Shown here one piece after another: positions 27,324 through 35,828 of a stretch of 64,000 nt of DNA (the first letter of the stretch is position 1; every line of letters starts with the position of its first letter). The notes beneath the pieces were generated by a model. It worked only from the letters and a program-made list of their open reading frames with translations. It searched no databases and was not told the origin of the DNA. Location of the stretch: contig JANXEP010000068.1 in the NCBI GenBank assembly GCA_025057795.1, positions 148,153-212,152 on the forward strand, written 5' to 3'. The stretch is from Candidatus Bathyarchaeota archaeon. Its GTDB lineage: Archaea > Thermoproteota > Bathyarchaeia > Bathyarchaeales > UBA233. The position numbers were made by a program, and so were the translations under genes.

Positions 27324-29075
27324 TTGTCTTCGGATCCCAAAACGCCGAAGAAGATCTATAGAGATGAGGTGCACCTTGTCGAGTTAGATAAACTTTTACA
27401 ACATGAAGACGTGGACTTAACTCACCTGAAAGAGTTAACAGAAGAAATAGCTTCCGACAAAATTCTGAAATACGCAATAGCCGTTGACGAAGCCACAAAT
27501 GTTATAATTGATGGAGAACACCGCTACGCCGCCCTCAAAAACCTGGGGTGTAAAAGAATCCCTGTGGTTTACGTTAACTATGCCTCCCCAAATATTCAAG
27601 TTCAAACATGGAAAAACAACCTCCACATAACAAAAAGGGATATTATAGAAGCTGGCTTGAGCGGCAAAAAATTTCCGCCTAAAACCACAAAGCATTTAAT
27701 TCGGTGCAGCGACACATTCTCGCACATTTCAGCTGTTGAGAAAAAGGTTGATGTTCCTTTGGGTTTGCTGAAAAGCGAACTTAAAATTATAGACATAAGC
27801 GCTGTCAAAAGCGCAATGCACGTTGAATTTAAAGACGTGCTGCCTTTTTACACCAAATTTTTAGAAACTGGAACCGTGGACACCCCCATAATTGTTGATA
27901 AAGGGACTGGTGTCATACTGGAAGGTTACGAAGCTTTTTATGCGCTTGACCTACTTTCAGCTCAAAAAGTCCCATGTTTTAAGGTTAACATTAAAGATTT
28001 AGATATACAACAGCTACGGAGCGACCGCCAAGTTACTAAGGAAGTCATAATAGAGGCGGGGCTTAAAGGGCCGAAACTTCCGCCTAGAAGTTTCAAGATT
28101 AGAATGGAATCCTTTAAGATAAATTTGCCAATGAAGCATTTAAAAGGACCTAAAAAAATAGATAAGAAAGTTTTCAGGGTTTTCCACAGTACCCTTGAAC
28201 TGCTTTATGAGGGTTGGCCAACACCCCTTGTCAGGATGAGCTCTTTTTCAACGGAAAAAAGGAGCGTTTGGGCCAAGCTTGAAAGCTACAACCCCTTCAG
28301 CAACAGCATAAAGGATAGAATTGGCTGGGCGATGATATTTGAGGCCTTGGAAAGGGGCGAGCTTAAAGAGGCTTTGTATGAGGCGACCTCCACAAACACT
28401 GGAATAGCCCTAGCATCCATAGCGAACATTCTTGGGATAAAATCTAAACTTTTCATTCCCAAGACTGTGCAGAGGGTCAGCGACGTATACCTAGATGTTT
28501 TAGGAGCGGATGTTGTGAGGCTTCCAGTGGGCTTGACTGTGGAGGCCATAGGCCAAGTGGATTCCGAGGCAAAAGCCCACAATGCTGCTCATTTGAACCA
28601 GTTTGAAAACGACGCCAACTTCAAAGTGCACCTGAAATACACGGCGAGGGAAATCGACGAACAACTAGAAAGTCTAAACCTTAAGCCCACATGCATAATT
28701 GGCGGTTTAGGCACTTCAGGCCATATGAGCGCCGTATCCCTATACTTTAAAAGCAAATACAAGGACAGCGTCAAAATAGTCGGCGTCCAGCCAGCAGTAA
28801 ACGAAGTTATACCTGGCATAAGAAGGGTGGAGACAGGCATGAAATGGTTCCATCAGGTTCATTTCGACGATGTTATAGATGTTAAACGGGCTGAGGCTGT
28901 TGAGGGTGCGTTGAAGGTTGCAAGGAAAGAGGGCTTGCTAATAGGGTTAAGTGCAGGCGCGGTGGTACACGCTTTTTCAAAAATTGCAGAGGAAAACGGA
29001 GTATACGTTCTAATTTTCCCAGACAGTGGATACAAGTATGCAGAACAATTTGAAGAATACTTGACTCAAAAGTGA
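27324..29075 (+). CDS. Fusion: ParB/sulfiredoxin-type serine kinase domains with O-phosphoserine sulfhydrylase-like domain
   Basis: A 583-residue fusion. Residues about 15-115 form a ParB/sulfiredoxin-type domain with the core DGEHRYAALKNLG at 63-75. Residues about 155-250 repeat the fold in degenerate form (LEGYEAFYAL at 199-208). From about 295 to the end is a fold-type II PLP enzyme of the cysteine synthase family: PLP lysine probably K330 in NPFSNSIKDR, substrate loop TSTNTG, glycine-rich GGLGTSG. Known relatives of the first domain (archaeal SerK, staphylococcal SbnI) phosphorylate free serine, and relatives of the last (OPSS, SbnA) use O-phosphoserine. The fusion therefore predicts serine to cysteine through O-phosphoserine in one chain. 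The start is TTG. Confidence 0.8.
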   Translation: MSSDPKTPKKIYRDEVHLVELDKLLQHEDVDLTHLKELTEEIASDKILKYAIAVDEATNVIIDGEHRYAALKNLGCKRIPVVYVNYASPNIQVQTWKNNLHITKRDIIEAGLSGKKFPPKTTKHLIRCSDTFSHISAVEKKVDVPLGLLKSELKIIDISAVKSAMHVEFKDVLPFYTKFLETGTVDTPIIVDKGTGVILEGYEAFYALDLLSAQKVPCFKVNIKDLDIQQLRSDRQVTKEVIIEAGLKGPKLPPRSFKIRMESFKINLPMKHLKGPKKIDKKVFRVFHSTLELLYEGWPTPLVRMSSFSTEKRSVWAKLESYNPFSNSIKDRIGWAMIFEALERGELKEALYEATSTNTGIALASIANILGIKSKLFIPKTVQRVSDVYLDVLGADVVRLPVGLTVEAIGQVDSEAKAHNAAHLNQFENDANFKVHLKYTAREIDEQLESLNLKPTCIIGGLGTSGHMSAVSLYFKSKYKDSVKIVGVQPAVNEVIPGIRRVETGMKWFHQVHFDDVIDVKRAEAVEGALKVARKEGLLIGLSAGAVVHAFSKIAEENGVYVLIFPDSGYKYAEQFEEYLTQK

Positions 29076-29126
29076 GTGGGTTATTTTTCGTTTTCGCTAA
29101 ACGTTTGCACGTAAAATATTAATATG

Positions 29127-29144
29127 TAGGAAAGGCTTTTCCTA
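29127..29144. promoter_or_regulatory. NrpR operator in the nrpR promoter
   Basis: TAGGAAAGGCTTTTCCTA contains GGAA (29129-29132), six bases, then TTCC (29139-29142), the operator form known for methanogen NrpR. It follows a TATA-like TAAAATATTAATAT and ends five bases before the nrpR GTG, implying autoregulation. Confidence 0.85.
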
Positions 29145-29148
29145 TATT

Positions 29149-30144
29149 GTGTTGCACGGTTTGCACGGTAAAGTTGACAGAAAATTAATTGAAATTTTAA
29201 GGATTCTTAATGAGCAGAGCGCTCCAGTAGGCGCGAGGGTTATTGCTAAAAAGCTTAGGGAGCGGGGCTACATTTTAGATGAGCGAACGGTGCGGTATCA
29301 CTTGAGGATTCTTGACGAGAGGGGGTTTACAAAGAATCTTGGCTATGCTGGGAGGATGATAACGGAAAAGGGGCTTGAGGAGGTAAAAAACGCCCTTGTC
29401 ACGGACCGTGTGGGGTTTATCATTACAAAAATTGAATCCCTAATTTTTAAGATGGATTTCAGCTTGGAGAAGAGAAAGGGGAAGGTTATAGCAAATGTTG
29501 CAACATTAAACCGTGAGCATTTAAAGAAAGCCTTACAGCTAATGAAAAAAGTTATTTCGGCAGGTTACTGCGTAAGTCCCTACGTGAAAATTGCAGATGA
29601 AGGCGAGCATCTTGGAAGCCACACCGTGCCCGAGGGAAAAGCTATGGTTGCAACCATGTGCAGCATAACCCTTGACGGCATCCTTCACCATTCAGGAGTT
29701 CCCGTCGCCCCAAGGTTCGGCGGCGTAGTTCAGGTTGCAAACAACAAACCAATGCGGTTCACGGAGTTAATCTCCTACTCAGGTTCAACACTGGATCCGC
29801 TGGAGCTTTTTTCAGCTAAGGGATTAAACTCCGTTCTAAACGTTGTTCGAACCGGAAATGGATATGTCCTAGCGAACCTACGGGAAATCCCCATGGACGC
29901 ATTATCCGCGGCTGTAGAGACGCTGAAGAAGGCCAAAGAAGCGGGAATCTGTGGACTTATGGTGTTTGGGGAACCGAACATGCCCGTGCTAGGCGTTCCT
30001 GTGGGAATTAACAAGGTCGGGATAGCCTTTATTGGAGGAACAAACCCCCTTGCGGGAGTCAGCGAGGCGGGAATACCCATAGAAACAAAAGCCATAGATT
30101 GTCTGGTTAATTTTGAAGAAATGACGCATATAGAGGAATTGTAA
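29149..30144 (+). CDS. nrpR: NrpR nitrogen-responsive transcriptional repressor
   Basis: A 331-residue regulator: an N-terminal winged helix (LRERGYILDERTVRYHLRILDERG, about residues 40-65) and one NrpR (DUF128) effector domain (about 85-325; SHTVPEGKAMVATMCSITLDG, GVPVAPRFGGVVQV, NVLRTG-like LNVVRTGNGYVLANLREIP). In methanogens NrpR represses nitrogen-assimilation genes and is released by 2-oxoglutarate. The single effector domain is the shorter, NrpRI-like form. The start is GTG 29149. The next gene is a glutamate synthase, with a matching operator between them. Confidence 0.92.
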   Translation: MLHGLHGKVDRKLIEILRILNEQSAPVGARVIAKKLRERGYILDERTVRYHLRILDERGFTKNLGYAGRMITEKGLEEVKNALVTDRVGFIITKIESLIFKMDFSLEKRKGKVIANVATLNREHLKKALQLMKKVISAGYCVSPYVKIADEGEHLGSHTVPEGKAMVATMCSITLDGILHHSGVPVAPRFGGVVQVANNKPMRFTELISYSGSTLDPLELFSAKGLNSVLNVVRTGNGYVLANLREIPMDALSAAVETLKKAKEAGICGLMVFGEPNMPVLGVPVGINKVGIAFIGGTNPLAGVSEAGIPIETKAIDCLVNFEEMTHIEEL

Positions 30145-30154
30145 AATTTTACAA
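30139..30154. repeat. Perfect 16-bp palindrome at the nrpR stop codon
   Basis: TTGTAAAATTTTACAA is its own reverse complement and spans the nrpR stop (TAA at 30142-30144). It could be a terminator-like hairpin or a second binding site in the short nrpR-glutamate synthase gap. A TATA-like TTTTATATAT follows at 30171-30180. Confidence 0.7.
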
Positions 30155-30205
30155 TGGGGATGGTGAAAAATTTTATATATTTCTTGATGGTGATTTGCTG
30201 GGAAC

Positions 30206-30223
30206 TAGGTAAGCTATTTCCTA
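30206..30223. promoter_or_regulatory. Probable NrpR operator before glutamate synthase
   Basis: TAGGTAAGCTATTTCCTA has the same 18-base frame as the nrpR site, with GGTA (one change from GGAA) at 30208-30211, six bases, then TTCC at 30218-30221. It lies about 30 bases downstream of the TATA box and 12 bases before the glutamate synthase ATG. Confidence 0.72.
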
Positions 30224-30234
30224 GGTGAAATGAG

Positions 30235-31830
30235 ATGTTGAACTCTTCATACCTCGATGGGAAATCAACCACCGGCACTACAACAAGGGTTAAGGACGCC
30301 AGCAGCACAAGCGGCATGTGTCCCATATGCCTCTACGACTGCCCAGTTCTATGCCAGATAAGCCTTGCGGCATTCCGCGGCAGAGAAGCCATCTACCCAG
30401 TGCCAAAATACTTCGGATACAGCACCGCCGGAGCATTAAAAGACTTTGGCTTAGACTGGTCCCATTTCAACATTCACGCAAGCCTCCGCGGGGCAGAAGG
30501 AATCGAGCCAGAACCTGACAAGGCTATCTTTCCCGCAGCCTCAACGGAGACCATTGTGGGGGGTATACCCCTAAAACTGCCAATTTTGATAGGGGCTTAC
30601 GGATCAACCGACGTAGCCAGACTGAATTGGGAGGGGCTTGCCGCTGGGGCAGCAATATCCGGCATAGGAATAATCGTAGGCGAAAACGTTTGCGGTGTTG
30701 ATCCTGAGTCGCAGATAACAAAGGGGAAAGTTACATATTCAAAAGAGCTTGAACGCAGAGTTAAAACTTTCCGAGAATTTTGGGATGGAAAATACGGGGA
30801 CATAATAGTGCAGACAAACGTTGAAGACCAAAGGCTCGGCGTAGACGTTTACGCAATATCAAAACTTGAAGTAAACTGCATCGAAAGAAAGTGGGGGCAA
30901 GGGGCCAAGGCTATAGGTGGAGAAATTAGAGTCAGAGACCTTCAAAGGGCTATACAGCTGAAAAAGCGGGGCTACATAGTGATTCCAGACCCAGAAGACC
31001 CGGAAGTTCAAGAAGCATTCAAACAGAAAATATTTGACTCCTTTGAGAGACACAGCCGTGTTGGTATGCCCACGGAAAAAGGCGTAATTGAGGATGTTGA
31101 ATGGCTTAGAAGCCAAGGCGCAAAGAAAGTCTCCCTAAAAACCGGAGCCTACAGGCCTGCCGACGTAGCCTTCACAATGAAAGTTGCCTCTGAAGCCAAA
31201 TTCGACTATATAACCTTCGACGGCGCCGGCGGCGGAACAGGCATGAGCCCTGTACCCATGATGGATGAAATGGGCATACCCACAGTGTACCTTGAAGCCA
31301 TAGTGCTGAAATGCGCCCAAATCCTCAAAAAGAAAAGAAAATATGTACCTGACATCGTCATGGCTGGAGGTTTCATAGAGGAAACCCAAATCTACAAGGC
31401 TATAGCGCTCAGCAACTTCGGCGACGGACCAATGGTAAAGGCGGTTGTCATGGGCAGATCTCCCCTAACAGCCGTGATGAAAGCAAACTACTTTGTAGAG
31501 TTAGCTAAACAGGGCAAGCTTCCGGCAAGATTCGCCGAAGATTACGGCGAAACCCCTGAAAAGTTCTTCCGCTGCACATCTGAACTCAAAGCCAAGCTAG
31601 GCGAAAAGTTCAAAAAAGTGCCTTGGGGCGCCGTGGGCTTATACGGTTACCTCTACGACAAGATCGGGGTAAGCCTACAACAGCTTTTAGCCGGCTCAAG
31701 AAAGTTCAAGCTTGAACTAATAAACAGAAAAGACCTCATGGCCTTGACGGAAAGAGCTTCAAACGTCACCGGAATCCCAATGCCCCATGAAAGCGAACTG
31801 GAAGCCATAGAACAAATCCTCGGCAAATAA
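30235..31830 (+). CDS. Archaeal glutamate synthase, FMN-binding domain protein
   Basis: A 531-residue protein equivalent to the FMN-binding synthase domain of GltB: PAASTETIVGGIPLKLPILIG, GIGIIVGENVCG, DYITFDGAGGGTGMSPVPM and PDIVMAGGFIEETQIYKA. The N-terminus has a cysteine cluster C29, C32, C36 and C40 that may carry an Fe-S cluster. No glutaminase domain is present, as in archaeal multi-gene glutamate synthases; methylamine-glutamate methyltransferase relatives share this fold, so exact activity is not certain. An NrpR site upstream ties it to nitrogen assimilation. Confidence 0.88.
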   Translation: MLNSSYLDGKSTTGTTTRVKDASSTSGMCPICLYDCPVLCQISLAAFRGREAIYPVPKYFGYSTAGALKDFGLDWSHFNIHASLRGAEGIEPEPDKAIFPAASTETIVGGIPLKLPILIGAYGSTDVARLNWEGLAAGAAISGIGIIVGENVCGVDPESQITKGKVTYSKELERRVKTFREFWDGKYGDIIVQTNVEDQRLGVDVYAISKLEVNCIERKWGQGAKAIGGEIRVRDLQRAIQLKKRGYIVIPDPEDPEVQEAFKQKIFDSFERHSRVGMPTEKGVIEDVEWLRSQGAKKVSLKTGAYRPADVAFTMKVASEAKFDYITFDGAGGGTGMSPVPMMDEMGIPTVYLEAIVLKCAQILKKKRKYVPDIVMAGGFIEETQIYKAIALSNFGDGPMVKAVVMGRSPLTAVMKANYFVELAKQGKLPARFAEDYGETPEKFFRCTSELKAKLGEKFKKVPWGAVGLYGYLYDKIGVSLQQLLAGSRKFKLELINRKDLMALTERASNVTGIPMPHESELEAIEQILGK

Positions 31831-31860
31831 ACGTGCTTTTAAAGCGGCATTCCCCTCTCT

Positions 31861-31889
31861 GCCCGGGATCAACCGGGCTAACTCTTTTT
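31861..31889 (+). terminator. Stem-loop terminator after glutamate synthase
   Basis: GCCCGG (31861-31866) pairs with CCGGGC (31873-31878) over a six-base loop, followed by a T5 run at 31885-31889. It lies about 30 bases after the glutamate synthase stop. The rest of the gap to 32111 shows no supported gene. Confidence 0.55.
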
Positions 31890-32111
31890 CACTTTTAAAA
31901 GCTTAAAAACACTCCGTGTGCAGAAAACCTTTGAATAGAAATGATAGATGTTATGCTTCATTCTCTCGGCTTTTCTAGCCCTTACCGCGACTGTAGCCGA
32001 TAACTGAGATTATGAGGATTAATACAACACGATTATGCATATTTGCTGTGTAGGGGTCTGTGTGTTGGCGCATCGGTGGCAACGCGCGCTGTTTTGATTT
32101 CTTGCTCGGAT

Positions 32112-32615
32112 TTACACGCCTTCCATAAGCTCTTCGTTTATCCACCAGGCTTTCTTTTTACCAGCTCTTTCGGCGGGATAGTATTCTATTAGGGGTTTTC
32201 CAAGCTTTTTGCTGGAGGCTTTCTCCATCCTCCGAAGCCTGTTTAGCACCAACCACCTGTTTGTTTTTAGATATGCGGCTAGCTCCGGTGTTGTAGCACC
32301 TTTGTAATGCATCAAATACTCGAGTATTTTCTGGTCTATTGCATCTCTGCAAAAGGTATAGGGGTTTGTTTCTCCCCGGGCATATGTGAGTAGTTCCAAA
32401 TCTGCCAGATATTTCCTTATTTTTGAAAATTCCTCCTCCAACTTTTCTATTCGCCGCTCCAGCTCAAGGATTTTATCCGGCTTAGGGGTTTTCTGAAGCT
32501 TCTCAATTATAGCTTCTCTTATGAAATCGCTTCTTTCGCCCTCTGGAACCCGGAGAACCATTTCCTTGTAAACTTCTTCAGGTATTTTTACTGAGATGAC
32601 CTTCAACTCGTCCAC
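32112..32615 (-). CDS. RHH-coiled coil-winged helix transcriptional regulator
   Basis: A 167-residue DNA-binding protein with three parts: a ribbon-helix-helix domain (LKVISVKIPEEVYKEMV, GERSDFIREAIIEKL), a coiled coil (ILELERRIEKLEEEFSKIRKYL) and a C-terminal helix-turn-helix (TTPELAAYLKTNRWLVLNRL). GTG 32615 is preferred because GGAGG lies six bases upstream; the frame is open to ATG 32630. It is divergent from the aldolase/phosphatase gene with about 100 bases between, so it may control it. Confidence 0.8.
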   Translation of the reverse strand: MDELKVISVKIPEEVYKEMVLRVPEGERSDFIREAIIEKLQKTPKPDKILELERRIEKLEEEFSKIRKYLADLELLTYARGETNPYTFCRDAIDQKILEYLMHYKGATTPELAAYLKTNRWLVLNRLRRMEKASSKKLGKPLIEYYPAERAGKKKAWWINEELMEGV

Positions 32616-32712
32616 GAGAGGCCTCCACATATATTTATTGTTGAATTATTTCTATTTCTTTCGGAAATTTTAAAAAGCCATGGGGCTAATTTTTAGTCGC
32701 TTATCCGTTTAA

Positions 32713-33843
32713 GTGATGTATATGCCTAGAAAAACCACGATTTCATTAATAAAATGTGATGTGGGCTCCTTAGCTGGGCATCATGTTGTCCCCAAACCCC
32801 TACTTAATATAGCTGAGAAAAACCTTAAAGAGGCTAAGGAGAACGGGTTAATAAACAGCTATTATGTCTTTAACGTTGGAGACGACCTTGAACTTCTTAT
32901 GGTTCACGAAATGGGCGAGTCAAACCCCGAGGTTCACAAACTTGCTTGGGAAACTTTTCAGGAAGCTGCCCAGAAAGCTATGGAATTGAAACTCTACGGC
33001 GCTGGGCAAGATTTGCTTAAAAACGCCTTCAGCGGCACGGTTCGCGGACTAGGCCCTGGAGTGGCTGAAATGGAGATTGAGGAGAGGGCGTCAGACCCCA
33101 TAGTTGTTTTTGCAGCGGACAAGACTTCCGCTGGCAGCTTTAATCTACCCCTCTTCCGAATATTCGCCGACCCCATGAACACGGCTGGGCTTGTTATTGA
33201 CCCAAACATGGCTGGCGGCTTCAAGTTTGAGGTTTTAGACGCCAAGGAAAGCCAAAGCGTGGTTCTCAAGTGTCCAGAGGAAATGTACGAGTTAATTGCT
33301 TTAATAGGAACTGTGGAGCGCTACATAGTTTCAAGGGTTTGGCGTGCTAGAGACGACTTGATATGTGCCTCAAGCAGTGTTACACGTTTATCCCTTATTG
33401 CTGAAAAATACGTTGGCAAAGACGACCCAGTGATGATAGCGCGTGCACAGCACGGCCTCCCAGCGGTGGGGGAAATCCTTGCACCCTTCATGCACTCGTA
33501 TTTGGTGGCTGGGTGGATGCGGGGAAGCCACTGGGGTCCACTAATGCCCGTCGGGTTAAAAGATGCCCGGTGCACACTTTTTGATGGCCCTCCAAGGGTT
33601 GTTGCCTTAGGCTTTCAGGTTGCCAACGGCGCATTGGCGGAAGATGACGATGGAAAGCCTTTAGTGGCGGATTTGTTTAGCGACCCAGCGTTCAACTTGG
33701 CAAGGAAAGAAACCTTACGATATGCTTCAATGCTTAGGCGTATGGGCGAGTTTGAACCCGCCCGATTAAACACCGAGGCTATGGAATACACAACCTTGCC
33801 GCAGGTTCTGGAAAAGCTTAAGAAGAGGTTTAAGCCTGTCTAG
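32713..33843 (+). CDS. fbp: Fructose-1,6-bisphosphate aldolase/phosphatase
   Basis: The about 375-residue bifunctional archaeal enzyme that condenses triose phosphates and dephosphorylates the product to fructose 6-phosphate, committing to gluconeogenesis. Markers are TISLIKCDVGSLAGHH (N-terminal metal-binding region), DKTSAGSFNLPLFRIFADPMNTAGLVIDP, the Tyr-x-x-Lys pair in EKYVGKDDPVM (Schiff base region) and FDGPPRVVALGFQ. Starts at GTG 32713, ATG 32716 or ATG 32722 are all in frame; the last (MPRKTTISL) is closest to family length. Confidence 0.96.
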   Translation: MMYMPRKTTISLIKCDVGSLAGHHVVPKPLLNIAEKNLKEAKENGLINSYYVFNVGDDLELLMVHEMGESNPEVHKLAWETFQEAAQKAMELKLYGAGQDLLKNAFSGTVRGLGPGVAEMEIEERASDPIVVFAADKTSAGSFNLPLFRIFADPMNTAGLVIDPNMAGGFKFEVLDAKESQSVVLKCPEEMYELIALIGTVERYIVSRVWRARDDLICASSSVTRLSLIAEKYVGKDDPVMIARAQHGLPAVGEILAPFMHSYLVAGWMRGSHWGPLMPVGLKDARCTLFDGPPRVVALGFQVANGALAEDDDGKPLVADLFSDPAFNLARKETLRYASMLRRMGEFEPARLNTEAMEYTTLPQVLEKLKKRFKPV

Positions 33844-33963
33844 TAAAGCGTTAGTCCGCATACCCCAAACGAAGATTCACGGGAAGTTAAATTTAGGGAA
33901 TAACGCAAATAAAGGCCTTCGCCAAGATAAGCCCCAAAACATCAAAATGATGAGGCGACTGCG

Positions 33964-35214
33964 ATGAAGATGGTTGTGCTTGTTTACGAGTACCCGCCTA
34001 AAATTGTAGGCGGCTTGGGAACCTACGCAGCGGAGATCACGAGAAGGTTTGTTTTAATGGAACACGATGTCACAGTGTTCACCATGAATGATGATCAGGG
34101 AACCCTTCCGACGAGGGAGATTTGGCGCGGCATTGAAATCCACCGTCCCCTCCACATTGACGTGTCAGACTCCCTTCCAGACGTGGTCGCCGACGACGTT
34201 AAAAAGTGGGGCAGGGGAATACAGCTTTTCTCAAAAATCCTAGTCTACAACTATTTAAGCGCCTCAAAACTCGTCAACGAACTGATTAAAAAGGAAAATT
34301 TCAAGTATGACCTTGTGGTTGCCCACGACTGGCTTTCAGCTATTTCTGGGGTAACCATTAAAAAGGAAACCGGGCTGCCGCTGGTTTTTCACGTCCACTC
34401 AACGGAGAAGGGCAGAACCCTTGGAAACGGCTCAGAAGTAGTAAGCAGCATCGAACTTCGAGGTGCCAAGGCAGCCGACATGGTTATTACAGTTTCATAC
34501 GCCATGAAAGACGAACTCATAAAACTTGGCTTCCCAAGCGAGAAAATAGAGGTATGCCATAACGGCGTTGACCCGCAGAAGTATAATCCTGAAACAGTGA
34601 AATCTGAAGACGTTCGGAGATTAAGGGAGTCTTATGGCATAAAAGAGGATGAGCCTATGATTCTTTTCCTCGGAAGGCTTGTAGGCGTTAAGGGCGTTGA
34701 CAAGCTTGTTATGGCCATGCCCCATGTTCTGCAAAAATATCCGAAGGCGAAGCTGGTTATTGTTGGAGTCGGCGACATGCAAGATTACCTGAAAAACTTA
34801 GTCGACGTAATGAGGCTGCAGAACGCTGTAAAATTAAACTTCAACTTCATCTCCGAGGAAGATCGAATATTGCATTATGCCGCATGCGATGTGGCTGTTT
34901 TCCCAAGCCTATACGAGCCTTTTGGAATAGTAGCCCTAGAAGCAATGAGCATGGAGCGCCCGGTTGTTGTGGGCGCGGCGGGCGTCAGCGGAATGCGAGA
35001 AGTCGTCGTGTGCTGCGGAGAAGAACAATGCGGTTTTCACATAAACCCCGCCAACCCCGCTGACATTGCTTGGGGAATAAATAGCGCTTTAGAAAGTCCC
35101 GAAAAAAGACGGTGGCTTGGAAAAAATGGGAGACGACGAGTGTTAAAAGAATTTACATGGGAGAAGATTGCCGAAAAAACGATTGAGTTATATGAACGGG
35201 TGATTAAGCGCTAG
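33964..35214 (+). CDS. GT4-family glycosyltransferase (glycogen synthase-like)
   Basis: A 416-residue GT-B glycosyltransferase. N-terminal YEYPPKIVGGLGTYAAEITRR resembles the KVGGL loop of starch and glycogen synthases. The C-terminal half has ILFLGRLVGVKGVDKLV and the nucleotide-sugar motif SLYEPFGIVALEAMS. It could make glycogen or transfer sugar to another acceptor; the preceding aldolase/phosphatase would supply hexose phosphate. ATG at 33964 opens MKMVVLVYEYPP. Confidence 0.85.
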   Translation: MKMVVLVYEYPPKIVGGLGTYAAEITRRFVLMEHDVTVFTMNDDQGTLPTREIWRGIEIHRPLHIDVSDSLPDVVADDVKKWGRGIQLFSKILVYNYLSASKLVNELIKKENFKYDLVVAHDWLSAISGVTIKKETGLPLVFHVHSTEKGRTLGNGSEVVSSIELRGAKAADMVITVSYAMKDELIKLGFPSEKIEVCHNGVDPQKYNPETVKSEDVRRLRESYGIKEDEPMILFLGRLVGVKGVDKLVMAMPHVLQKYPKAKLVIVGVGDMQDYLKNLVDVMRLQNAVKLNFNFISEEDRILHYAACDVAVFPSLYEPFGIVALEAMSMERPVVVGAAGVSGMREVVVCCGEEQCGFHINPANPADIAWGINSALESPEKRRWLGKNGRRRVLKEFTWEKIAEKTIELYERVIKR

Positions 35215-35330
35215 AATTTGAATCTGCAGTTAGCCTAAACTCGCTTTTCCTCCAAAATCAGGCTGCCAGCACAATTCCTTAAATACTGGAATTTCCCTTT
35301 TGTCTGTCAGAAACTTGATGAGGCGCCTTT

Positions 35331-35675
35331 GTGGAGTTTGATAAAGAAACTTTCAGAAAGCTGTTCCCCAACTTAGCCCGAGAAATGGAGTCTGGCGAAA
35401 ACAAGGCCACCATAAACTCTGTGAGAACCAGCGTTCAAGCTGGCGAAAAAGCTGCCTCAAAACGTTTCACCCATTATGACCCAGACGTTATCGACTTTAT
35501 AAGGCGTTGTGACACGGAAGAGCAGGCGGAAGAAATAATAGCCTACATGGAGAAAAGGGGAGAAATAGGAAAGGAATACGCTTCAAAATTAAGAAAGCAG
35601 CTTAAAGAGAAAGGCGTGAGAAGTTTCGGCCCTAAAAAAGAGGAGAACTACTATCTAAAGCATGGAGGCTTCTAA
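35331..35675 (+). CDS. DUF2095-like archaeal protein
   Basis: A 114-residue charged protein starting at GTG. FDKETFRKLFPNLAREME at the N-terminus and FIRRCDTEEQAEEIIAYMEKRGEI fit the uncharacterised archaeal DUF2095 family. It ends with a basic stretch (KLRKQLKEKGVRSFGPKKEE). No enzyme motif is visible. It stands alone between the glycosyltransferase and surface-protein genes. Confidence 0.65.
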   Translation: MEFDKETFRKLFPNLAREMESGENKATINSVRTSVQAGEKAASKRFTHYDPDVIDFIRRCDTEEQAEEIIAYMEKRGEIGKEYASKLRKQLKEKGVRSFGPKKEENYYLKHGGF

Positions 35676-35828
35676 AGCAGCGTTAATTTTGCTTCTTGAA
35701 AAAGGGAAAAACGCTTCTATCAGTAAACAAAGCCTGATCCAATTTTGCGCGCACAATTCAAAAGTTAAATAAATAGAAGTCTTTACTATTAGAAAGCCAG
35801 AATTCACAAGGTGCGCGGAGGAAAAGGC

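Noticed and set aside
27441..28080. Chromosome-partition role for the ParB-like domains
   Set aside because: No ParA gene or DNA-binding HTH of ParB is present; fusion to a cysteine synthase domain points to the serine kinase branch instead.
31937..32010. Possible C/D box small RNA (ATGATAG ... CTGA)
   Set aside because: The C box departs from RTGATGA and no convincing D'/C' pair was found.
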